A stretch of 64,000 nt of DNA. Origin: Neocallimastix lanati (nom. inval.). Its lineage: Eukaryota; Neocallimastigomycota; Neocallimastigomycetes; Neocallimastigales; Neocallimastigaceae. The stretch spans positions 388,001 through 452,000 of the forward strand of contig JACVTC010000007.1 in assembly GCA_016946835.1 (NCBI GenBank), given 5' to 3'. Positions 42,493 to 58,908 of this stretch are shown piece after piece (position 1 is the first letter of the stretch; every line of letters starts with the position of its first letter). The position numbers and the translations under genes were made by a program. The notes beneath the pieces were generated by a model. That model was not told the DNA's origin. It saw only the letters and a list, made by a program, of their open reading frames with translations, and made no database searches.

Positions 42493-43289
42493 GAAAAGAT
42501 ATAAATTAAAATTTAATGGTACATGCTTATTTTTTTTTTTTTTAATTTCTTATTCCATTGGTGATCAAAAATGAAATTAAATGAAATGATATGTCATACA
42601 TTTTTGAACTTTTAATTGGTCTTCCTAATTTATTAATTTAAATTAATTAATTATTTATTAATACTAATTAAAAATTTACCCCATAAAAAATAATTATTAA
42701 AAGCACTATTTTATTAATATATCATTTATTAGCATGAATGGAGTAAGGTATTAGTTGAAGTATAAAAAAATAATACTAATAATAATATTATATATTAAAT
42801 ATTATATTGTATAAGAAATAAAAAATAAGAAATAAGAAGATATTATGACTAATAAATAATAAATAACAAATATATAAATCATATATTGTTGCATTTCAAA
42901 TTATAACTTAAAAGTTGTTATAATAATAAAACTTAACAATTAAAAGATTAATAATATTCTATAGCATATTATGAATTAATAATACAGCCATTTAAAAACA
43001 ATTATACTTATTTTTTTAGAAAAAAAATTTAATGTTATTAAAAATAAAAAAAAAAAAAAAAAAAAAAAAAAGTTTATTCAACTATAATAGAATGAATTTG
43101 AAAAGATTAAATAATATCATATTTTTATATAGATATATAATTTCAAATAACACCAAATTTATATAGGATGTTCTAATTAAAAAATTACAACCATAATTAA
43201 AAACTCTGTTTAATTTTATTTTTCCTAACCTATCCTAAAAAATATATTCATTGTTTGGTTCATTTTATTATATTCATTTATTTGTTTAT

Positions 43290-43410
<121 letters not shown>

Positions 43411-43672
43411 ATGATTATTATTATTATTATCTACATTAATTTCATTTAATTTTATTGGTACAGTTTTTAATATAATTTTCCATATTAGTTTTTTTTAATT
43501 TACTTTTAATTCTTTTTTATTCATAAAGCATTTTTTTTTCTTTTATATATATATTAACTATATTTATTTATTTATATAATAATTAATATGCTTTATTTAT
43601 TTATATTTATTTATGATACTTTAAATTTCCTTTTATTATATACACTTTTTCTTATTTTACTACTACTACTAC

Positions 43673-43705
<33 letters not shown>

Positions 43706-44182
43706 GTATATATATATATATTTTTTTTTTTATTTCTTTTTTTCTTTTAAAAAAAAAAAATAAAACGAAATAATTTCAAATAAATAAATTTGAATTTTAT
43801 TTATTAAAACCATGATAATATACTTTTTTTTATATATATATATTTCTATTAATATTCAATATTAAATAAATAAATTATAATTAATTTTTATTCAGATAGT
43901 GCATAAGAACAATAATTAATAAAGCAAAAATTATTTTAAATGTGGATAATACAGAATCATATATATTTCTTTTATTAATTAAATTATAATTTTAATATAT
44001 ATTTTACAATTTTAATTAATAATATAAATTTAATAAAACTATATAAAATAAATAAATAAATTAGATTAAAATCTTTTATAATTATTTATCTTTTTTTTGT
44101 GTGTGTGTGTGTTATTTTTTTTTTTTTTATTTATTTTTTGATTCTTTTTTTCCAAATATTTAGTATTGTTATAATTTATAAT

Positions 44183-44196
44183 AAAATTTATTGAAA
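44183..44196. repeat. SINE target-site duplication (left)
   Basis: AAAATTTATTGAAA here matches 44643-44656 exactly. It abuts the oligo-A run (oligo-T on the minus strand) at the 3' end of the SINE-like element. Confidence 0.85.
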
Positions 44197-44199
44197 AAA
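44194..44199 (-). terminator. RNA polymerase III terminator-like T6
   Basis: Six T on the minus strand directly at the 3' end of the SINE-like element, the usual pol III stop signal. It overlaps the target-site duplication by a few bases. Confidence 0.6.
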
Positions 44200-44642
44200 C
44201 ATAGACTTGCACATATGGGTACCCATCTCCCATATGGCCATACAGTTATTAATTAACTGTAAGATGATGAGTTATTGGCATACTGTATCAGCTTCGCCGC
44301 TCTCAATCGTCGTTACACACTGCCCAGAGATGCATTCCTAACGTTCCTACATATATCTCTAATGACCACGAGCATCAGAACGGAACCATTAACTCCTCCC
44401 TAGTGGGTGTAATCATTGGCGATTGGAAATATTACAATCATCAAGGTCTATGCTTCAATTCAAAGCGTAGTATCAGGGTTGGGTGAAATAATCATCTGAG
44501 GGAAAGCCTTATGGACATCATGTGTGGTCTCATAATATCTCAGGATAGAAACCTCATCCGATTATTTGGTGCCATACCGAGGATTCGAACCCCGCCCTCT
44601 ACAGTAACCTGTATGGTCCTAACCGACTGAACCAACATGTCT
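44197..44642 (-). mobile_element. tRNA-derived SINE-like element, about 446 bp
   Basis: A strikingly G+C-richer block in otherwise A/T DNA. On the minus strand it begins GACATGTTGGTTCAGTCGG and has a degenerate tRNA-like head: acceptor arms only partly pair, the D-stem GTTC/GGAC pairs, and the T-stem/loop CGGGG-TTCGAAT-CCTCG is intact. A body of about 370 nt follows without protein-coding character. Near the 3' end a hairpin CATATGGG…CCCATATG (44212-44236) precedes TCTATG and a run of T. Exact 14-bp direct repeats flank it. These are the hallmarks of a SINE transcribed by RNA polymerase III. It is unusually long for a tRNA-SINE and ends in T rather than A. Only one copy is in the window. An alternative is a stand-alone pol III non-coding RNA gene that was retroposed. 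Confidence 0.8.
44581..44634 (-). promoter_or_regulatory. Internal pol III promoter: A box and B box
   Basis: On the minus strand TGGTTCAGTCGG (44634-44623) matches the A-box consensus TRGYNNARNNGG, and GGTTCGAATCC (44591-44581) matches the B-box consensus GGTTCGANTCC at every position. The spacing of about 31 nt is that of a tRNA gene. The anticodon arm does not give a clean 5-bp stem with a 7-nt loop, so this is a tRNA-derived promoter rather than a functional tRNA. Confidence 0.9.
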
Positions 44643-44656
44643 AAAATTTATTGAAA
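44643..44656. repeat. SINE target-site duplication (right)
   Basis: Exact partner of 44183-44196, immediately before the tRNA-like 5' end (minus-strand sense). Confidence 0.85.
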
Positions 44657-45045
44657 TTATATTACCATTTATAAGGTTTCTGGTCCAGTCCCACAACTAC
44701 CTCCAGAACTTATATAGGGAGATTTTCATTCTACTAGTGTACTTTTCCTATAAATGAAGTTGGTGTTTGCTCGCCATTGTAGGTATTCCTGTTATTATAC
44801 TATATAACTGTTAGTGCAGAGAACATTTGATCTATCAGAGGATTAGTGTAATTGTTATTCCCTCGTTGATGGTTCAAGAAATTACTAATAAGAAGCCCGT
44901 TGTTTAGGGAATGTTTTTTCATATTAACTTTGCTTAGAGGGAGGTATGGCAAAAAAACCATTGAAAGTCTGATATGTTTAAGGGAGAGACTGGAGGCTCT
45001 ATTATCCTCTCCTCTCCTCTCGTTAATCCATGTCCTAAAAAAAAG
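44657..45045. other. Second unassigned G+C-richer block next to the SINE
   Basis: About 390 bp of mixed composition directly after the SINE duplication, ending in TGTCCTAAAAAAAAG. Neither strand has a frame long enough to identify: the plus-strand frame near 44900-45060 reads LRGRYGKKTIESLICLRERL but resembles no family I know. The terminal A8 could be a retroposon tail for a plus-strand element. I see no pol III boxes or clear terminal repeats. Confidence 0.5.
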
Positions 45046-45886
45046 AAATCATTATTCACTTTTAAAATTAAATTTTAATTCTATTTAATTTTATTTTATT
45101 CCATAATTTTATTTTATTTTTATTTTTTACTTTTTTAATTAATTAATTATTAATATTAATTATGCAAGTATATTTAGTATATTGAAAATGAATAATATAC
45201 TTTTTTTTTTTTTTTTGTTTTTCATATATTTTATTAAATAAATTTGTCATTATAAAAATACTCATATTTTTGTATTTTCCAAATTTTGTTGTTTTTTATA
45301 TATTTTCTATTAATTTTTTTTATAATTAATTTACTAATAATAATTAAAATAGAATGTGGTCCAAAACGAATATTTTATTTTATTTTTTTTTTTTGTAAAA
45401 AAATATTTATTTTTATCTAACCATTATAATTTATTTAATTATTCACTTAATAAATTTTAAGAAAAAAATTACAAATTAATAATACAACAAAATAGTATCA
45501 TATAACTATTAATTTAAAAAGCCTCAAAATTTGATAAATCACGTGTAAAAATTGGCAAAGAAATAATAATATATTTTTTCAATTAAATATATTATTAAAT
45601 AACTATTTCAAAAGAATTAATAATATATTCTATTAAAAAAGAATATAAAAATTATTTTTATAATTGAATATTAATAAATTATATATATAAAATTATATAT
45701 ATAAAAAAAGAATATTTATTATTTATTAATTATTAAAATGCAACATTTTAATACTACGCCACTTGGCGAAATGCAACTCTCCCTCGCACTAGAATCATAT
45801 TTTAATTGCATACTCTAATCTTTAATAATATTATTGATCATTTCATATTATAATTGTTCAAATAAAAAATTCATAACATTATACTA

Positions 45887-46014
45887 TTCATAATTTAAAT
45901 TGTATATCTTAATCTTTAATAATAATATTTATCATTTAATATTATAATTGTTCGGAAAAATAATTTAAGATGAAAATGTTTTATATAATCTAATTATATA
46001 TATTACTTTAATTA
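45887..46014. repeat. 128-bp direct repeat, copy 1
   Basis: Nearly identical to 46561-46688; both contain the marker ATTATAATTGTTCGGAAAAA. The two copies bracket the 132-bp satellite array, and a weaker third version starts near 45815. Confidence 0.85.
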
Positions 46015-46169
46015 TTATTAGTAAATTATAAAAAAAAAATTAATAGAAAATATATTAACAACAAAATTTGGAAAATAAAAAAATATTTTCATGACAAATT
46101 TATTTAATAAAATATATGAAAAACAAAAATATATATATATATTTTTTTTAATATTTAAATATTTACTTT

Positions 46170-46560
46170 GAGAAAATAAATAATATCAATATTAATAATA
46201 TTTATTTATTTTTTTTTTTAATATTTAAATAACATCAATATTAAAAATATTTTATTTATTTATTCATAATAATTTTCAAATGCAACATTATATTATTTTG
46301 AGAAAATAAATAATATCAATATTAATAATATTTATTTATTTATTTTTTTTTAATATTTAAATAACATCAATATTAAAAATATTTTATTTATTTATTCATA
46401 ATAATTTTCAAATGCAACATTATATTATTTTGAGAAAATAAATAATATCAATATTAATAATATTTATTTATTTTTTTTTTAATATTTAAATAACATCAAT
46501 ATTAATAATATTTTATTTATTTATTTATTCATAATAATTTTCAAATGCAACATTATATTA
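46170..46560. repeat. About 132-bp satellite x3
   Basis: Three copies with the marker TGCAACATTATATTA at 46281, 46413 and 46546 (periods 132 and 133). The unit includes GAGAAAATAAATAATATCAA and TTAATATTTAAATAACATC. It lies between the two copies of the 128-bp direct repeat. Confidence 0.92.
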
Positions 46561-46688
46561 TTCATAATTTAAATTGTATATCCTAATCTTTAATAATAAT
46601 ATTTATCATTTAATATTATAATTGTTCGGAAAAATAATTTAAGATGAAAATGTTTTATATAATTTAATTATATATATTATTTTAATTA
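46561..46688. repeat. 128-bp direct repeat, copy 2
   Basis: Partner of 45887-46014, with only a few substitutions, 674 bp downstream in the same orientation. Confidence 0.85.
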
Positions 46689-46785
46689 TTTATATATTTA
46701 TTTATGATTGTATAGAATATCTTAAAATGTATGGCTTTATTTTAAAATATTTATAAGCCATATTGTGAAATGCACTATCTTTCAT

Positions 46786-46917
46786 CTATTAAAATATATA
46801 TATATATAAAATTATATGAATGGAAACATTAATAATAAATCACTTTATTTTCTATTAAAATATATATATATATAAAATTATATGAATGGAAACATTAATA
46901 ATAAATCACTTTTTTTT
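46786..46917. repeat. 66-bp tandem duplication
   Basis: Two copies of a 66-bp unit starting CTATTAAAATATATATATAT at 46786 and 46852, sharing ATATGAATGGAAACATTAAT. Confidence 0.92.
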
Positions 46918-47100
46918 TCTATAAAGTATGCATAACTAATAAATTAATTATTAAATCATATTATATATAATTATAATATTTATAATTAATTTTGCATATA
47001 TAGAAGTAATTATAAGAAATTAGATGATCAAATATTATATATAATTAATTTAAGTAATCATATTTGTATTGCATATTATAAAATTAATAAAACAATATAC

Positions 47101-47135
<35 letters not shown>

Positions 47136-47142
47136 TTAAAGT

Positions 47143-47212
47143 TAAATAAAATATAGGTATTTTTCGTAAAAACTTTAATGATCTAATTGTAAAAATACCT
47201 ATATTTTATTTA
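47143..47212. repeat. Perfect 22-bp inverted repeat with 26-nt loop
   Basis: The arm 47143-47164 (core AAATATAGGTATTTTT) is the exact reverse complement of 47191-47212. Long T-runs flank both sides (47103-47133 and 47246-47269). It could form a hairpin or cruciform. It is too short for a known transposon, and no target duplication is seen. Confidence 0.9.
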
Positions 47213-47275
47213 AGTTTTTATGAAAAATTATTTTTAGTTTAATCTTTTTTTTTTTTTTTTTTTTTTTTATTAAAT

Positions 47276-47775
47276 ATAAATAAATAAGTAGATCATTGAA
47301 TAGTAAAATAAATAAATAATTAGATATGTATATAATAAATTTAATAAATAATATTAAAATTTGCATAAAGCTAATCTCACCAATAAAAATAATTATTTTA
47401 ATAGTTACTTATAAGCTTTTATACTATAATTTTATTTAGTAATAATAATATAATTTAAATATGATTCTTTTTTTTTTTTTTTAATCTTTTTATTTTTTTT
47501 TTTTAAATGTTTTAAACTAAAGGAATATTAATATAAATAAATAAATAAATAAATAAATAATTAGATAATTGATTAATAAAATAAATAAATAAATTAATGT
47601 ATATAATAATTTTGATAAATAATATTAAAATTTTCATATAATATATAATAGTTTTTAATAAAGCTATATCACCAATAAAAATAATTATTTTAATAGCAAT
47701 CAATATGTTTTTTATACTATAATTTTATTTATTAATAATAATATGATTTTAATATGATTCTTTTTTTTTTTTAAT
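47276..47775. repeat. About 240-bp direct duplication
   Basis: Two imperfect copies (about 47276-47490 and 47530-47775) share TCACCAATAAAAATAATTAT, TTTTATACTATAATTTTATT and TATGATTC followed by a T-run. The second copy carries extra AAATA units. Confidence 0.75.
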
Positions 47776-48330
47776 TCTTTTTTTTTCGGAAAAAAAAATT
47801 TTTTTTATATATACTATTATATTTATATAAATATTTTATAAAAAATAATAATAATAATAATAATTATAATAATAATAATAATAATTATAATAATAATTAT
47901 TATAATAATAATAAAACATAAAATAAAATAAAATATAATAAATAAAAAATTACAAAATTTTACCTTTTATAATATTTTAATTTTTTTTTATTCAATGAAA
48001 TAATTTTTATAATATATAATAAAATATTTTATTAATTTACAAATATTTATTATTATTATGATTATTATATTATAATTTTAATTATTTGAATTAATAATAA
48101 TACATATAGTATTTAGTATTAAATATTAAACATTATTATGATAATAGCTCCTTAAATATATTTAACGTAGTAGTAACTAATAATTGTGTTGAAAAAAAAA
48201 AAAAAAAAAAAAAAAAACGAAAATTTTATTATTAAAATAGATAAAAATATACTCTACCCTTTTTGTTATTATTTTATAAAAATAACTTTATTGTCATGAT
48301 TGAAATTTTATTCTAGTTTTGTTATAGTAA

Positions 48331-48403
48331 TACATATACAAAATCCCTTTAATAGTTATATATATAATTATTAAAGGAATTTTGTATATTATATATATGT
48401 ACA
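48331..48403. repeat. Imperfect palindrome / possible tiny MITE
   Basis: Arms ATACAAAATCCCTTTAATA and its near-reverse-complement TATTAAAGGAATTTTGTAT pair with one mismatch in the core around a TATATA centre, and the pairing extends outward into TACAT/ATGTA. It resembles a short hairpin element, but no coding part or definite target duplication is visible. Confidence 0.6.
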
Positions 48404-48855
48404 CTTCTATACTTATTTTTTTTTTTTTTTTTTTTTGGGAAGATATTTAAAAAAATCTTTGACTTAAAATATTATTGTTTAAAAGCTAAAGGAAAATAAT
48501 AGTAATTTTGATATAAAAATATAAAATAAAATTATAAAATCAAGATAGATATATATAGATATAAAAAATTACATCAAAAAGATATTTTTATTATATAAAT
48601 TTATATATATATATATATATATATATTTGTTCTTTTTTTTTATTTATAAGAATAAAATATTTAAGATTTATATATTTTTAGCCTATTTTGATTATTTTAT
48701 TTAATTAAAATTTACTATTTATAATAATTTTATTTTATATTCAAAAGTTATAATTTTATTAATATATAAACTTTTATTAAAAAGAAATATATTTTTATAT
48801 ATTTTATTCTAACTTCACTTTTTTTTTTTTTTTTTTTTTTAAATATAAATTAATA

Positions 48856-48893
<38 letters not shown>

Positions 48894-48976
48894 TTAATAA
48901 ATATATTATAATTACATTGGCATATTTTCATATTTTTAGTTATGTAATTTTATATTTATATTTATATTTTATTTTA

Positions 48977-49022
<46 letters not shown>

Positions 49023-49418
49023 CTTATTTTTTTATATACTTCATTTTTTTTTTTTTTTATTTTAATTTTCATTTATTTCATTAAAAATATCATTCAATTA
49101 TTTAATTATTAATTTTTTTTTTTTTTTTTTGATCAATTTTTTTATCTATTTTTTTTTTTTTTTTCATGCTGTAAATATTTTCTATCTTCATTTCAATAAC
49201 AATATCTTAAAATAAAATAATATATAAAAAAAAAAAAGCGACATATATTTATATAATATACACATTACATATATTTTTTAATTTAATAAAATTAAAATAA
49301 AACTAATATATATATAAATATGAATATATTTAATATATTTAATAAAAAGATATAAAAAATTTTTTTTTTTTTTTCAAGGAAAATAATAAAATTTGATATT
49401 AAAAAATAAAAAATATTA

Positions 49419-49459
<41 letters not shown>

Positions 49460-49600
49460 AAAAAAATTATTAGAATTTATTAATTCTCGGAAGAAAATAT
49501 ATAATAAATAAAGGAAGAAAGTAAAAGTGAAAACAATAAAATAAAATAAAAATTAAAAAAAAAAAAAATTATTTTAATATAGAGCAAAATATATACAAAT

Positions 49601-56187
<6,587 letters not shown>

Positions 56188-56256
56188 ATTAATAAATGAA
56201 AATTAAAATAATATTTTAAAAAAAAAAAAAAAAAATAAAAAAAATTAATGATGATG

Positions 56257-56304
<48 letters not shown>

Positions 56305-56875
56305 AATATATTTATATTTATATTAATATTTATAAATATATGAATTAAACTATTTGTAACAAGAGCAATAAAATATGTATATAACATATAATATTGTTAA
56401 AAACATTAGTAATAACAGTAATAATAATATATATGTATTTAAAAAAAAAAAAAAAAAATTGTATTAATTAGTTAGTATAAGCAATTTAATCATTATATAC
56501 ACGCAATATAATCATGTATATACAAATCAATTATTATTTTTTTCTTTTTTATGTTAAAAAATAAATTATATATATATAAATATGTATATGTATATATATC
56601 AATAAATATTAATATTCATTTTTTTTGAAAGCAATAGATATATAAAAATATAAAACAATAGAATATAAATAAAGAATTTTATATCAAAAAAAATTTTTTT
56701 TTTTAAAATGAAAAAAATATGTATATATATATTATTATGTATTATTATAAAATAACTTTTTTTCTTTTATCTTAAATATACATATATATATTTATATGTT
56801 TGATTTAAATTATTATTTTAATTTAAATCAGCTATGTATATTATTTAAAATCAGACACTATTTGAATTTATTATT
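56188..56875. other. 3' flank of the Ca2+-ATPase gene
   Basis: A/T homopolymers (A-run 56262-56302) and TATATG runs. No gene is recognised; it must include the 3' UTR of the Ca2+-ATPase. Confidence 0.55.
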
Positions 56876-57435
56876 CTAGTTACTATATCATTATTAGTAA
56901 TAGTAATAATAGTTTTAGTAATTATAGTTATAATAATATTAGTAATAGTATTTTTAGTAATGCCAGTAAAAGTATTGAAAATAATGTGTATGTTGATTTT
57001 AGTGTGTGTAAAAAAGTGTTTAATTTCCTTCTTGGAGGAAGAAGTATTAATAACAGTACAAGGGAATGGAAGGATCTAATTAAGTGCCAGATGAAATCAG
57101 ATGCTTATTCTGATACTCCATTCTTGGTGGTTACTGCGGCTATTCTTCAATCGATTATACCTATTACTATTGGCCAGCAATGGTCTTCGTTCAATAGGTT
57201 CAAATTGAATCATACTACTACTACCAAGAGCGTCAATGCTAAAGAAACAGTAAGACAGGCCAGCAGGGCTAGCGCAATCAATGAGGATCATAATTTCGTA
57301 TCTTAAAATTATGATTAACATTGTGAAGTCAAAATTAATTATTATACTTCAGTATAGTAATGCCCTTGTGAAGTCTTACAGATATTAATTAAATGAAACT
57401 AGAATACGTTATACCATTATTTTATTTTATTTTGT

Positions 57436-57479
<44 letters not shown>

Positions 57480-57532
57480 TCCATGTATTTTATCATATAT
57501 TTAATCAATAAAGATGAAACAAGTTTGCTGCC

Positions 57533-57565
<33 letters not shown>
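56876..57565 (+). mobile_element. LINE copy D: 5'-truncated, close relative of copy C
   Basis: Plus-strand 3' fragment of the same retrotransposon as copy C. It reads SNSNNSFSNYSYNNISNSIF, VCKKVFNFLLGGRSINNSTREW (quoted in part as FLLGGRSINNS), FLVVTAAILQSIIPITIGQQ and a terminal VRQASRASAINEDHNFVS, with the stop at 57304-57306. The 3' UTR that follows (57307-57537) matches copy C almost base for base and ends TTTGCTGCCGTT plus an A-run of about 28. A possible short target duplication, ATTATTCTA, occurs near 56870-56878 and again just after the A tail at 57569-57577. The open frame is clean over the last 106 codons, so the copy is young, but it lacks reverse transcriptase and cannot move alone. 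Confidence 0.88.
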
Positions 57566-57567
<2 letters not shown>

Positions 57568-57579
57568 CATTATTCTAAT

Positions 57580-57880
57580 TAGTTAGTTAATAGTTATAAT
57601 ACTTCATGATATATATGCTCATATTTAATGATGTTATTCATTTGTTAGGTAAACTAACTAGAATATAGGTATTAGAGGTAAATGCTATAAATTTATTGAT
57701 AACTTAAACTTATCTTTCAAGACTTGTGTAAGGGTTGATAGACAATTATCAGAATCAATAGGAATATTAATATTAGTGATAGTGAAAATAATAGTATTAT
57801 TACAAATAATGTAATGAATAGGTCAATTGGTGAACTTTTTTCTGAATTTATTTATACACTTTATTTTGAATTTTAGTTTA
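57580..57880 (+). mobile_element. LINE copy E: reverse-transcriptase and C-terminal scrap
   Basis: On the plus strand 57655-57735 reads GIRGKCYKFIDNL and LSFKTCVRVDRQLSES, the segment that precedes the GCPLSP motif in LINE reverse transcriptases. After a frame change, 57750-57873 reads NISDSENNSIITNNVMNRSI GELF (in part), which matches the C-terminal Asn/Ser segment of copy A (NISDSEYNSIVTNNVVNRSI). Joining these two distant parts directly implies an internal deletion or recombination. Confidence 0.7.

Positions 57881-58908
<1,028 letters not shown>

Larger units (their letters stand above)
45046..49600. other. A+T-rich, repeat-laden gene-free region upstream of the Ca2+-ATPase
   Basis: No gene is recognised. 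A small G/C-richer island with ACGCCACTTGGCG lies at 45740-45800. Several local duplications (listed separately) give it more structure than the desert to the left. The final 300 bases are T/A homopolymers and probably contain the promoter of the Ca2+-ATPase gene. Confidence 0.6.

Noticed and set aside
44581-44642. Functional tRNA gene on the minus strand
   Set aside because: A and B boxes and T-arm are good, but the acceptor stem has a mismatch plus two wobble pairs and no 5-bp anticodon stem with a 7-nt loop forms; flanking duplications point to a SINE.
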